Below, one piece after another: positions 1-8,999 of a stretch of 64,000 nucleotides of DNA. Under the pieces are notes generated by a model. It saw only the letters and a program-made list of their open reading frames with translations. It was not told the DNA's origin and ran no database searches. The translations under genes were made by a program, and so were the position numbers. Every line of letters begins with the position of its first letter. Position 1 is the stretch's first letter. This DNA comes from an unidentified bacterial endosymbiont (lineage in GTDB: Bacteria > Pseudomonadota > Gammaproteobacteria > Enterobacterales > G038960095). The stretch is from NCBI RefSeq assembly GCF_918320885.1, contig NZ_OU907312.1, positions 620,465 through 684,464 on the forward strand, written 5' to 3'.

Positions 1-570
1 TTGCAAACTATCCAGCAGCTGGCTACGCTCCACACTGTTTTCTGACTCTATAACCGCGCGACGAGAGACGACGACGTTATTACGTTTTTGGTCAAACTTG
101 ATGACTTTGAACTCCAGCTCTTTACCTTCCAGGTGACTGGTGTCGCGGACTGGTCTGGCCTCAACCAAGGATCCTGGCAGGAAAGCACGGATACCATTCA
201 GTTCGACAGTAAAGCCGCCTTTAACTTTACCGCTGATCAAACCAGTGATCACGGTCGATTTTTCATAAGCTTCTGCCAGTGATAACCAGGCTTCATGGCG
301 TTTGGCCTTTTCACGGGATAGCTGCGTTTCCCCGAAACCATCCTCGATAGCCTCTAACACCACATCCACTTCATCACCAACGCTGACTTCTAACTCACCG
401 TGGCTATCTCTAAACTGCTCAATGGGAATAACTGATTCAGACTTAAGCCGGGCATCGACGACGACGATTCCCTTACCAATAGCGGTCACCAAGCCACGAA
501 CTACAGAACCTGGACGTGTTTTAAGGTCTTTTAACGAGTCTTCAAATAGTGTTGCAAAAGAGGTTGGCAT
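1..570 (-). CDS. rpsA: 30S ribosomal protein S1, N-terminal part (cut by window edge)
   Basis: The frame opens at an ATG at 568-570 and is still open at base 1, giving 190 codons. It begins [17 protein letters not shown] and continues with the first two OB folds of S1 (about residues 1-85 and 88-170) and the beginning of the third, including the typical [20 protein letters not shown] stretch. S1 docks on the 30S subunit through its N-terminus and helps unfold mRNA for initiation; the full protein is near 557 residues, so about a third is seen. cmk lies 99 bp upstream on the same strand, the usual cmk-rpsA order. That gap should hold the rpsA leader, where S1 commonly represses its own translation; I did not resolve its structure. 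Confidence 0.97.
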   Translation of the reverse strand, partial: MPTSFATLFEDSLKDLKTRPGSVVRGLVTAIGKGIVVVDARLKSESVIPIEQFRDSHGELEVSVGDEVDVVLEAIEDGFGETQLSREKAKRHEAWLSLAEAYEKSTVITGLISGKVKGGFTVELNGIRAFLPGSLVEARPVRDTSHLEGKELEFKVIKFDQKRNNVVVSRRAVIESENSVERSQLLDSLQ

Positions 571-669
571 AATCATTAATCTATGAAATTTTCATGGGAA
601 TCCACCTGTTGTTCCCTAACAGATGGGGCTGTACTGACGACCTACACGACACTCCTTGTAGTAGGCCAG

Positions 670-1377
670 TTAATCAGGGGCAGTATACGCCAACCCCTTG
701 CTGATTACTCTACACTCTACGTAATTAAGGGCCAATTGAATCACCTGCTCAATCGGTAAATCGGTCGAATCCAGCAGTAGAGCGCCCTCTGCGGCTGCCA
801 AAGCAGCAACAAGTCGCTGAGTGTCCCGCTGATCACGCTCGCTCATCTCCCCTAAAAGGGGCTCGAATTTAACATTAACACTCCTGCTTTGCAACTGGCG
901 TAACCGCCGACTAGCCCGCTCTTCTAGGCTAGCATACAAGTAAATTTTGGCCCGTGCTTCGGGAAATATCACCGTACCCATATCACGCCCATCAGCGATT
1001 AACCCAGGCGGCTGACAAAAGGCTCGCTGCCGCTGGTGCAGTGCCTTCCGTATTGGCGATAAGCATGCAATTTTCGAAGCGGTTGACCCCACTGCTTCGG
1101 TGGCCAATTGCTGGCTGACATCTTGACCCTCAAAGATAATCTGCAGGCCCAAAACCGTCATAACAAACCGCACCTCTAGCTGGGTTGCTAAACTAACTAG
1201 AGGTGCCAACTGGGTGAGATCCAGCGATCGGCGCAGAGCCTCCCAAGCTAACAAACGATAGAGCGCCCCGGAGTCGAGCAAATGCCATCCTAGCCGTTGG
1301 GCTAACGCACGACAGAGTGTTCCTTTCCCCGCACCACTGGGACCATCGACCGTGACTACTGGAGGCGTGGTTATCAT
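670..1377 (-). CDS. cmk: Cytidylate kinase
   Basis: The 235-residue product phosphorylates CMP and dCMP to the diphosphates using ATP, in the cytoplasm. The P-loop GPSGAGKGT lies at residues 12-20, and the substrate-binding signature LIADGRDMGTVIFP is in the middle. Length fits the family (227 in E. coli). The ATG at 1375-1377 aligns with the E. coli start. aroA ends 21 bp upstream on the same strand, so aroA and cmk are probably co-transcribed. In E. coli ycaL lies between them; here it is missing. Confidence 0.97.
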   Translation of the reverse strand: MITTPPVVTVDGPSGAGKGTLCRALAQRLGWHLLDSGALYRLLAWEALRRSLDLTQLAPLVSLATQLEVRFVMTVLGLQIIFEGQDVSQQLATEAVGSTASKIACLSPIRKALHQRQRAFCQPPGLIADGRDMGTVIFPEARAKIYLYASLEERASRRLRQLQSRSVNVKFEPLLGEMSERDQRDTQRLVAALAAAEGALLLDSTDLPIEQVIQLALNYVECRVISKGLAYTAPD

Positions 1378-1398
1378 GCCCTTTACCCTCTTTTTTCT

Positions 1399-2748
1399 TT
1401 ATCCTATTGATAGTCGTGCAGAACGTACTACAGCCGGTACAACACCCCTCGGCACCGTGAGGCGTTCGAATTCAGCAAAATAGTTGGGGAAACTTTTAGA
1501 GACACACTGCGGATCAGAGAGTGTTACCGACACCTTCGCTAAGGTCACTAAAGAGAAACACATGGCCATCCGGTGATCATTAAAAGTGTTAATCATAGCC
1601 GCTTTTAATTTAGCTGGCGGCTGAATATGGATAAAATCAACCCCTATTTCAACCGTTGCACCCACCTGACGTAACCCAGCTGCCATTGCCGACAACCGAT
1701 CGCTCTCTTTGAATCGCCAGTGATAAATATTACGAATAGTCGTAGGACCCTTAGCAAACAAGGCTACAATAGCCAAAGTCATGGCGCTATCAGGCTGATT
1801 GTTCATCTCGATCTCAATCCCAGATAATCGCCCTCGCCGACACTCCAGATAGTCCTCACCCCAGCCAATCTCTGCGCCCATACGTTGAAGAATATCAGCA
1901 AATACCTTTTCTCCCTGTAGGCTATCACGGCCAATTCCTTGAACTCGGATAGGCCCTCCTTGAATGGCGGCCGCTGCCAAAAAATAGCTGGCAGTCGCTG
2001 CATCGCCTTCGATCTGAAAGTGTGGGGGAGCGCAGTACTGCTGAGACCCAGGGGTATAGAATAGCCGGTAGTCCTGGTGTTGGACGACCACCCCAAAGCA
2101 GCGCATCACCTGGAGTGTCATCTGAATGTAAGATTCGGAGATCAGAGATCCCACAACTTCAATAGTCGAAGGCTGTTCCGCCAACGGGGTGGCCATCAAG
2201 AGTGCGCTTAAAAACTGGCTAGAGATCTGACCACTCACCTGTAGGGTCCCCCCCTGAAAACCGCCCCGCAGCCGTAAGGGGGGGTAACCTGGATCACCCA
2301 AGTAGTCAATTTGAGCCCCACCTTGGCACAAGGCATCGACTAAAGGTGCAATCGGACGTTGCTGCATTCGGCTCTCACCGGTCACGACCCAGTCCACAGC
2401 TGCCTCGCCAACGCCTCCTAAGGATAACAGTGCCGTCAAGGGTCGCAGCACGCTCCCGGCATTGCCTAAAAAGAGCGTTTCCCCGGTGCGCTCGTTCGGA
2501 AAGCGGCCAGCACAGCCTACCACCTCACAGACTCTAGTGGCTTCAGTATAGTGATAACGCACCCCTAGTGACTGTAAAGCGCGCAGCAAGTGGCCGACAT
2601 CATCACCCTGAGGGAGGTTAGTGAGTCGCGTGGACCCTTGCGCTAAAGCAGCCAACAGTAGCGCCCGGTTTGCTAGGCTCTTAGAGCCTGGTAGGGTGAT
2701 CACGCCACCACAGTGTGCACGGGGCTCTAATCTCAAAGGATCACGCAT
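1399..2748 (-). CDS. aroA: 3-phosphoshikimate 1-carboxyvinyltransferase (EPSP synthase)
   Basis: The 449-residue enzyme joins shikimate 3-phosphate and phosphoenolpyruvate in the sixth step of the shikimate pathway to chorismate. Visible motifs are LPGSKSLANRALLLAALAQG at the N-terminus, the PEP-binding loop LGNAGSVLRPL (usual enterobacterial form LGNAGTAMRPL), GDAATASYFLAAA, PDSAMT with the catalytic aspartate, KESDRL, and NDHRMAM near the C-terminus. It is about 20 residues longer than E. coli AroA, mostly from a C-terminal tail (PRGVVPAVVRSARLSIG) and small insertions. serC, its usual upstream operon partner, is absent; gyrA lies 85 bp upstream instead. Confidence 0.96.
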   Translation of the reverse strand: MRDPLRLEPRAHCGGVITLPGSKSLANRALLLAALAQGSTRLTNLPQGDDVGHLLRALQSLGVRYHYTEATRVCEVVGCAGRFPNERTGETLFLGNAGSVLRPLTALLSLGGVGEAAVDWVVTGESRMQQRPIAPLVDALCQGGAQIDYLGDPGYPPLRLRGGFQGGTLQVSGQISSQFLSALLMATPLAEQPSTIEVVGSLISESYIQMTLQVMRCFGVVVQHQDYRLFYTPGSQQYCAPPHFQIEGDAATASYFLAAAAIQGGPIRVQGIGRDSLQGEKVFADILQRMGAEIGWGEDYLECRRGRLSGIEIEMNNQPDSAMTLAIVALFAKGPTTIRNIYHWRFKESDRLSAMAAGLRQVGATVEIGVDFIHIQPPAKLKAAMINTFNDHRMAMCFSLVTLAKVSVTLSDPQCVSKSFPNYFAEFERLTVPRGVVPAVVRSARLSIG

Positions 2749-2833
2749 AGCCTACTCTACTGCGAGCGGTTTAAGTGTCAACAGAAGAAGCTGCTGCACT
2801 GAAACCGGCTGCCCTGATCTTGCGACCAAAGCC

Positions 2834-5380
2834 TTAGAGTTCACTGATCAGCGTCTCCTCCCCATCCTCTTCGGCAATACGCTGCAATGCTGCCACTTGC
2901 TCACCAGGGCTGGTACGAATCAAGGTCACCCCTTGGGTATTCCGTCCAATACTATTGACTTCAGAAACCCTCAGGCGCACCAAAGTCCCGGCATCGGTAA
3001 TCAGCATGATTTGATCCGTCGCCTCGACCTGCACAGCACCAATGACTGGACCATTCCGTTGCGTCACTTTAATGGAGAATACTCCCTGGGTCGCACGCGA
3101 CTTGATCGGATAGTCCGCTAAAGGGGTCCGTTTGCCAAAGCCGTTGACGGTGACCGTTAAAATCTGACCCTCATGACGCGGAATAATCAAGGAGACGACG
3201 CGATCTTGGTCTCCGAGGCGCATTCCCCGTACACCGGTCGCTCCGCGTCCCATATCGCGCACCTGATCTTCAGGGAAATAGACCACTTTCCCTTGAGCGG
3301 AGAAGAGCATGATTGAATCCCCGCCTTCGGTCATATCCACCCCAATTAACTCATCCCCCTCATTGAGATTAAGCGCAATGAGACCGGTACTCCGCGGCCG
3401 GCTAAAAACGCTCAGCGCCGTTTTTTTAACGGTACCCTGTGCCGTTGCCATGAAGATAAAGCGATCAGCGGGATAGTCCCGTACCGGCAAGATGGCGGTG
3501 ATCCGCTCTGGCGCCTCTAAGGGCAATAAATTGACAATGGGCTTACCACGCGCACCTCGACTAGCTTGGGGCAGTTGGTAAACCTTTAACCAGTAGAGGC
3601 GCCCACGGCTGGAGAAACAAAGTAGGGTATCGTGGGTATTGGCGACCAATAATTGCTCAATAAAATCATCCGATTTGATCGAGGTCGCTGATCGTCCTTT
3701 CCCCCCTCGATGTTGGGCTTCATAATCTGATAACAGCTGATATTTCACATAACCGCAATGGGAGAGTGTGACCACTACCTCTTCCGGTGTAATAAGATCA
3801 CTGATCTGTAAATCAGAGTAGCTCCCCATGATCTCCGTACGACGAGGATCTTGATAGCGTTCTTTGATAGCGATCAACTCTTCGCGTAGGGTGCCATCAA
3901 TATTGTCTAAGATCCCGAGTAACACGGCCACCTGGATCAGCAGTTCCCGATACTCATTCAGCAATTTTTCATGCTCTAATCCGGTCAGCTTATGCAACCG
4001 CATATCCAAAATAGCCTGGGCCTGCTGAGGGGTGAGACAGTACAATCCCCCCTGGATCCCGGCGTGATCCGCAGCCCATCCCGCTCGTACCACCTGACTA
4101 TCCACAGCCGCCCAATGGCTTTGTAAGTCTCCCAAAGCCCAATGCTGTTCAAGCAAGCGGGCTTTGGCCTCTACTGCATTGGGAGCTTGGCGAATCAACT
4201 GGATCATCACATCAATATTGGTCAGCGCCACCGCCAACCCCTCTAAAATATGTGCCCGTTCGCGAGCCTTACGCAGCTCGTACAGCGTGCGCCGGCTAAT
4301 AATCTCGCGACGGTGGCTGAGGAAAGCCTGCAGGATCTCTTTGAGTGTTAATAGCTTAGGCTGCCCCTGATGCAGAGCCACCATATTGATACCAAAGGAG
4401 GTTTGCAGGGCAGTTTGGGTATACAGATTATTGAGCACAATATCTGCTACCGCGTCGCGTTTGATCTCGATCACTACGCGCATCCCATCGCGATCGGACT
4501 CATCGCGTAGCGCACTAATCCCCTCTATTTTTTTCTCTTTGACCAACTCCGCCATTTTTTCAATTAAACGAGCCTTGTTCACCTGATAGGGTAGTTCATT
4601 GATAATAATGGTTTCACGCTGCTGTTTATCACGCTCAATCACCGAACGTGCCCGCAGTATCACGCGGCCGCGACCGGTACGATAAGCCTCTTCAATCCCT
4701 TGACGGCCATTGATGATCGCCGCTGTGGGGAAATCAGGACCAGGAATAACCGCCATCAATGCTTCAACACTGATCGTGGGATTATCTAGGTAGGCTAAGC
4801 AGCCATCGATAACTTCAGCCAAATTATGGGGTGGAATATTCGTGGCCATTCCCACAGCAATGCCGGAGGAGCCATTGATTAATAGATTAGGAACCTTAGC
4901 GGGGAGAACCTCAGGGATCTGCTCGGTGCCATCATAATTAGGAACAAAATCAACGGTCTCTTGCTCTAACTCCGCCAAGAGATCATGGGTAATGCGTGCC
5001 ATACGGACTTCGGTATAACGCATGGCGGCTGGGCTATCACCATCGATAGAACCAAAATTACCCTGGCCATCGACTAAGGGATAGCGTAATGAGAAGGGTT
5101 GTGCCATTCGTACAATGGCGTCATACGCCGGCACATCTCCGTGGGGATGATACTTACCGATAATATCCCCAACCACCCGCGCCGATTTTTTATAGGGCTT
5201 GTTCCAGTCATTATTCAGTACATGCATCGCGAAAAGCGCCCGGCGATGTACCGGTTTGAGGCCATCACGGACATCGGGTAAAGCACGCCCGATAATCACC
5301 GACATCGCATAATCTAAGTAGGAAGATTTTAACTCTTTTTCGATATCAACCCGGATGATCTCTTTGGCAAGCTCGCTCAT
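2834..5380 (-). CDS. gyrA: DNA gyrase subunit A
   Basis: The 848-residue GyrA forms the A2B2 gyrase that adds negative supercoils to DNA. The catalytic tyrosine is Y122 in AAMRYTE. The N-terminal breakage-reunion domain is followed by the C-terminal DNA-wrapping beta-pinwheel, marked by the GyrA box QHRGGKG (usual form QRRGGKG). Numbering matches E. coli through residue 122, and in the quinolone-resistance region the sequence is G81-D82-V83-P84-A85-Y86-D87. Serine 83 and alanine 84 of E. coli are thus replaced by valine and proline. The C-terminus ends [12 protein letters not shown], shorter and less acidic than the E. coli tail (875 residues). The start ATG is at 5378-5380. ubiG is divergent, as in E. 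coli. Confidence 0.98.
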   Translation of the reverse strand: MSELAKEIIRVDIEKELKSSYLDYAMSVIIGRALPDVRDGLKPVHRRALFAMHVLNNDWNKPYKKSARVVGDIIGKYHPHGDVPAYDAIVRMAQPFSLRYPLVDGQGNFGSIDGDSPAAMRYTEVRMARITHDLLAELEQETVDFVPNYDGTEQIPEVLPAKVPNLLINGSSGIAVGMATNIPPHNLAEVIDGCLAYLDNPTISVEALMAVIPGPDFPTAAIINGRQGIEEAYRTGRGRVILRARSVIERDKQQRETIIINELPYQVNKARLIEKMAELVKEKKIEGISALRDESDRDGMRVVIEIKRDAVADIVLNNLYTQTALQTSFGINMVALHQGQPKLLTLKEILQAFLSHRREIISRRTLYELRKARERAHILEGLAVALTNIDVMIQLIRQAPNAVEAKARLLEQHWALGDLQSHWAAVDSQVVRAGWAADHAGIQGGLYCLTPQQAQAILDMRLHKLTGLEHEKLLNEYRELLIQVAVLLGILDNIDGTLREELIAIKERYQDPRRTEIMGSYSDLQISDLITPEEVVVTLSHCGYVKYQLLSDYEAQHRGGKGRSATSIKSDDFIEQLLVANTHDTLLCFSSRGRLYWLKVYQLPQASRGARGKPIVNLLPLEAPERITAILPVRDYPADRFIFMATAQGTVKKTALSVFSRPRSTGLIALNLNEGDELIGVDMTEGGDSIMLFSAQGKVVYFPEDQVRDMGRGATGVRGMRLGDQDRVVSLIIPRHEGQILTVTVNGFGKRTPLADYPIKSRATQGVFSIKVTQRNGPVIGAVQVEATDQIMLITDAGTLVRLRVSEVNSIGRNTQGVTLIRTSPGEQVAALQRIAEEDGEETLISEL

Positions 5381-5566
5381 TGCGTCGGGGTTCCTCTATT
5401 TTATCGGTCCTGGAGAGCTTAGTTAACCGCCAACTATACCATAGTCAACCTGTTTACTGCTAATCACCACAGTACAAAGTTGCGCTATAATCAGAAGACG
5501 TCGCAGTCCAAGAGCTCAGACTGAGCTGTAACCTTGGGTGAGATAACCTCTAAAGAGTGAGTGCCC
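5381..5566. promoter_or_regulatory. Divergent gyrA/ubiG promoter region
   Basis: This 186-bp gap separates the divergent gyrA and ubiG starts and must hold both promoters. A perfect TATAAT at 5486-5491 is the best candidate -10 for ubiG, although the -35 (ATCACC, 17 bp upstream) is poor. On the minus strand TATAGT at 5432-5437 is a candidate gyrA -10, without a good -35. Weak -35 elements would suit a supercoiling-sensitive gyrA promoter, but that is inference. Confidence 0.4.
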
Positions 5567-6274
5567 ATGCCTACCACTGTGAACCTAGACACCACAGAAA
5601 TTGCCCATTTTGATAGCTTAGCCTCCCGCTGGTGGGATCCAGAAGGTGAGCTACAGCTGCTGCATGCCATGAACCCGCTGCGGCTAGACTATATCTTGCA
5701 GCAAACGGGTGGAGTATTCGAGCAGCGACTACTTGATGTCGGTTGTGGCGGCGGCATCCTGGCCGAGAGCCTGGCCTATGAAGGGGCAGAGGTCACTGGT
5801 CTGGATATGAGCACCGAACTACTGCAGATCGCACGTCAGCACGCCGCCGCACAAGCATTAACTATCGACTACCAGCACCTTACCGTAGAAGCACACGCAG
5901 AGACCCATGCTAACCATTACGATGTGGTCACCTGTATGGAGTTGTTGGAGCACGTGCCTGATCCCGCCGCGGTGGTGTACGCCTGTAGCCGCCTGGTCAA
6001 GCCTCAAGGCTATGTCTTCTTTTCGACGATTCACCGCACGATGAAAGCCTGGCTACTAGCCATTATCGCGGCCGAGTCTCTCTGCCGTAAAGTCCCTCAA
6101 GGGACCCATCGGATCGAGCAGTTGATCCGTCCGAGTGAACTGTGCAACTGGTTACAAGTGACCCCGCTGGTTGAACGCCATATTATCGGCTTGCAGTACC
6201 AACCGCTGCGGAGATGCTTTCGTTTCAGTCGCCGAGTGGCTATCAACTACCTCCTGACGACACAGCGCTATTAA
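5567..6274 (+). CDS. ubiG: Ubiquinone biosynthesis O-methyltransferase UbiG
   Basis: UbiG carries out the two O-methylations of ubiquinone synthesis with S-adenosylmethionine. The 235-residue product shows motif [17 protein letters not shown], an acidic residue after strand 2 (VTGLDMS), the post-motif [13 protein letters not shown], and [12 protein letters not shown]. The frame extends to a GTG at 5561, but the AAGAG at 5553-5557 is well placed only for the ATG at 5567, which also fits the E. coli N-terminus. Its place between gyrA and nrdA is the conserved enterobacterial order. Confidence 0.95.
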   Translation: MPTTVNLDTTEIAHFDSLASRWWDPEGELQLLHAMNPLRLDYILQQTGGVFEQRLLDVGCGGGILAESLAYEGAEVTGLDMSTELLQIARQHAAAQALTIDYQHLTVEAHAETHANHYDVVTCMELLEHVPDPAAVVYACSRLVKPQGYVFFSTIHRTMKAWLLAIIAAESLCRKVPQGTHRIEQLIRPSELCNWLQVTPLVERHIIGLQYQPLRRCFRFSRRVAINYLLTTQRY

Positions 6275-6606
6275 CCACTGATGGCCTACCGAATACCCAG
6301 TGGGCAGCCCCTTCAATACTTCATGGTTGATCACCCAACATTGATTGATGGTGCTGGTACTCTAAGCTAGTGGACAATACAATACTGTTAACTTATCCTA
6401 ATATTCTCCTTCATGAAGCGATCCCCCTTTCTATGAAAGCCTCCTCATCGGCCAAAAAACAGCAGCGACGGAAAGCACACCAGAAAAACCGGCACCGGCG
6501 GCAACAGACGCTATGGAATACCCTTCAACCTTGTTTGGAGAGAGAGAGCAGCACTCTTATCCAATATGAAATGAGTCTGAAGGAGGGGCCATTTTTAACA
6601 TAAAAT

Positions 6607-6993
6607 GAGCCAAAAAAGTGCAAAAATGGCGCCATTGTTCGTAAGGTTCTGGGCTACCACCCTATCCCCAAACATTTTGCGTCTGCACTCAACAGTTTTC
6701 ATCGTCGTTATCTAATGCCTTACATCAACTACCATAGACCCTGCTTCTTCCCAGTGACCACTGTGGACAGCAAGGGTAAAGCGCGTAAAAAGTACCCTGA
6801 TGACTCTATGATGACGCCGTATGACAAATTTAAATCACTGTCGAATGCGGTAAACTATCTCAAACCAGGCATTTCTTTAGCGGCTCTTAATCAGTTAGCG
6901 ATGCGTATCAAGGACCTGCAGGCTGCTCAGCCACTTCAACAAGCTAAAAGAACATTATTTAAACCAATCCATGAGCGGAGAGAGTCCAGCTGA
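6607..6993 (+). pseudogene. C-terminal remnant of a DDE integrase-type transposase
   Basis: In one frame from about 6607 the sequence reads KNGAIVRKVLGYHPIPKHFA, then HRRYLMPYINYHRPCFFPV and a tail rich in KGKARKKYP, MMTPYDKFKSL and NYLKPGISLAALNQLA. This is the C-terminal end of integrase-core transposases whose hallmark is ESKNGxxVRKxxGYxxI followed by NPYxNFHRPCxFP. The frame has a stop (TAA) just upstream, and neither the catalytic DDE core nor inverted ends are present, so this is a relic, not an active element. A start at the internal ATG 6715 would give 92 residues, but this is probably not expressed as a functional protein. Confidence 0.75.
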
Positions 6994-7029
6994 CACTAAC
7001 ACCCTTCAGACTCATTTAAGGATTGGAAT

Positions 7030-8247
7030 TTACTCCAGCCCCCCTATACAGTATGCCCGATTATCGTGATGATTACGTGGTTCCAAGCGTGACCAATAAA
7101 AATTATCGCAAGATACGCTAGGATTTGTAAAGATGTTTGACGGTTCTGCACAAGAATAGAGTGCATTACAATTTTCAGTAATTTTTGCAGGGTCCAAGCA
7201 TGCTCTCATGAAAGTATTACTATCGCCTTCTGTTAGATAGTAACTAATCTTCTCCATTAGCTCCGCTGGCAAGCTAATCTCTTCTCCTCTAAATACTATT
7301 TTCAGTTCTATTAATCCCACTCCCCTAGCACATAATTCCTGTTTTTGTGCTAATAAAAACTGCTGTTCTATCATATTCTTAAATTTTAAAGATTGATTTC
7401 TTACTGCTGTTAATTTTTGAATAAAATAGTTATAACGTATATATTGAACAAGTCTTTCTGGATCATTTTCTTGAATGAAGGCACGAACTGTTATCATTTC
7501 ATCTGAAATTAAACCAATATTTTCTTCCAATTCTTGATCAGTAGCCCCGTGGTTTATGAGGATTTTTGCAATAAAAAAATATTTTTCCTGCTTGTAAAGA
7601 ATTTTTTTATTAGAATGCAAACTTAATGCCTTAGCATACCTATTTTGTTGCTCAATAACACAATCCAGGCAGGAACTACTGATACGAGGATCCAGGATAT
7701 TAACGTCCGCCCCATGATCTAGTAAGCTATTGATGATAGCTATGTCGCCTTGGGACACAGCAAAATGCAGAGGGGTGCCACCAAGACTCTGGATATTAAT
7801 GTCCGCACCGTGGTCTAGTAAGCTATCGACAATAGCGATGCCGCCGAACATAATAGCAAAGAACAGAGGAGAGACACCATTATGTGCGTGGATATTAACA
7901 TCCGCTCCTCTGCCTAGTAAGCTATTGACAGTAGCTATGTCGCCTTTCCAAGTAGCCAGGTGTAGCGGAGTGAAACCGCGATGATCCTGGATATTAATGT
8001 CCGCACCGTGGTCTCGTAAGCTATTGACAGGAGCTATGTCGCCTGCCTGAACAGCCAAGTGCAGGCGAGAAGTATCTCTATGATCCTGGATATTAATCTC
8101 CACTGCGTTGGCTAGTCTCCTATTGACACAAGTTCCGATGACGACCCGGGTAATGAAAAACATGTCCACTACGCTGGCTAGTATCCTATTGACACAAGTT
8201 TCGATGACTTCCCGGGTAGCGTTTAAAAATTTTTTGAGGCTATTCAT
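7030..8247 (-). CDS. Ankyrin-repeat protein (possible host-interaction factor)
   Basis: The 405-residue product has about five 33-residue ankyrin repeats in its N-terminal half, with cores such as GFTPLHLATWKGDIATVNSL and GGTPLHFAVSQGDIAIINSL and linkers of the type LLDHGADINIQ. The C-terminal half (from about residue 205) is not repetitive, is rich in Lys, Glu, Ile and Phe, and matches nothing I recognise; it ends YCIGGLE. The frame opens at a TTG at 8292, but the ATG at 8245-8247 has a good AAGG 9 bases upstream, so I start there. No signal peptide is seen. Ankyrin proteins in intracellular bacteria are often secreted effectors; no dedicated secretion signal is recognised, so function is unassigned. 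It lies in an accessory patch between ubiG and nrdA. Confidence 0.85.
   Translation of the reverse strand: MNSLKKFLNATREVIETCVNRILASVVDMFFITRVVIGTCVNRRLANAVEINIQDHRDTSRLHLAVQAGDIAPVNSLRDHGADINIQDHRGFTPLHLATWKGDIATVNSLLGRGADVNIHAHNGVSPLFFAIMFGGIAIVDSLLDHGADINIQSLGGTPLHFAVSQGDIAIINSLLDHGADVNILDPRISSSCLDCVIEQQNRYAKALSLHSNKKILYKQEKYFFIAKILINHGATDQELEENIGLISDEMITVRAFIQENDPERLVQYIRYNYFIQKLTAVRNQSLKFKNMIEQQFLLAQKQELCARGVGLIELKIVFRGEEISLPAELMEKISYYLTEGDSNTFMRACLDPAKITENCNALYSCAEPSNIFTNPSVSCDNFYWSRLEPRNHHDNRAYCIGGLE
8111..8220. repeat. Imperfect 66-bp tandem duplication inside the ankyrin gene
   Basis: The stretches beginning gctagtctcctattgacaca at 8111 and gctagtatcctattgacaca at 8177 repeat with a 66-bp period. 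In the protein this duplicates a 22-residue unit, VIETCVNRILAS and VIGTCVNRRLAN, ahead of the first ankyrin repeat. The duplication is in frame and adds no stop. Confidence 0.8.
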
Positions 8248-8827
8248 AAAAATTAACCTTAGGGCAATGAAAAAATGGGTGATGGGCTGCAATCATTGAT
8301 AGCGAGGCTGCTCGAAAACCGTTTGGTCAGCTGTTGGCAGCGCTTTAGGGCTCTAACCGTGCTGAGTCCAAAAATGTGAGCTAGCACCTGTACGAGGTTA
8401 GTATAAAAACTATAAAACAGCCAGTGTTACCAAGGTTGATTGACTACCCAACCCCATTTCACCAATCAGAGCAACCTCATTAACTGACTGAGGTTGGCGC
8501 TCATTTTTTTAAGCGCCAGGTGACGCTGTTCTAACTGATTTTTAATACCCACTGCTCTCTCTAATCCCAAAGCGATGGTGATGGCTCATAATGACTGATG
8601 GCGAGAATTATCAGATCGGCTCTCACCAATTTTATCTAAAATTGATGCTAGAACCTCTGGATGTCTACATGAGCTTCGCATTTTGGCCCATCAGTCCATG
8701 GGGACACCACCGGTTTCTTGAGTAGCCTGAACGCCTCTCAACCTAACCCAGCTTTTAAAGAAAAACCCTTCTTCGGCGTAGGCAATAGAGGTACCAAACC
8801 GAGCGCAGCCCTGGGTGCTGCGCCTAC
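8248..8827. other. Gene-poor gap upstream of nrdA
   Basis: About 580 bp lie between the ankyrin gene and the nrdA promoter. I see no intact gene. The middle holds the decayed reading frame listed separately at 8466-8681, which includes a small stem pairing tggcgct with agcgcca near 8495-8517. The remainder shows no clear homology. Confidence 0.5.
8466..8681 (-). pseudogene. Decayed reading frame of unknown family, related to a piece at 12.9 kb
   Basis: From an ATG at 8679-8681 the frame reads MRSSCRHPEVLASILDKIGE, then SRSDNSRHQSL, a TGA, then GLERAVGIKNQLEQRHLALK and a final stop at 8466-8468. One internal stop in an otherwise protein-like helical frame suggests a broken gene. About 52 bp (8593-8644) match the reverse complement of 12898-12950 at roughly 80 percent, where the same LDKI..DNSRYQS peptide appears. 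A scrap of a repeated mobile element is the likeliest explanation; the family is not recognised. Confidence 0.35.
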
Positions 8828-8856
8828 TTGCTAATCGCTATAAAAGGCTCTATAGT
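8828..8856 (+). promoter_or_regulatory. Likely sigma-70 promoter of nrdA-nrdB-yfaE
   Basis: TTGCTA at 8828-8833 and TATAGT at 8851-8856 are separated by exactly 17 bp, a good sigma-70 pair oriented toward nrdA. Transcription would start near 8863, leaving a leader of about 137 bases before the preferred nrdA ATG at 9000. I did not find clear NrdR boxes. Confidence 0.6.
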
Positions 8857-8999
8857 GAATGTCAGGCGGTCGGAACCCCCTAGATGCAGTCTCTACAACG
8901 TAGATTATCATGCTCTATCGCCTATGCCAGCGCCTCTTCAACTCGGCAAACCAAACTCAAATAGCAGAACCGACACCGTACCCTCAGGATCACGATGAG

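Noticed and set aside
6370-6603. A 77-codon basic reading frame between ubiG and the transposase remnant.
   Set aside because: It starts with GTG without a ribosome site, has no recognisable homology, and adjoins mobile-element debris; not supportable as a gene.
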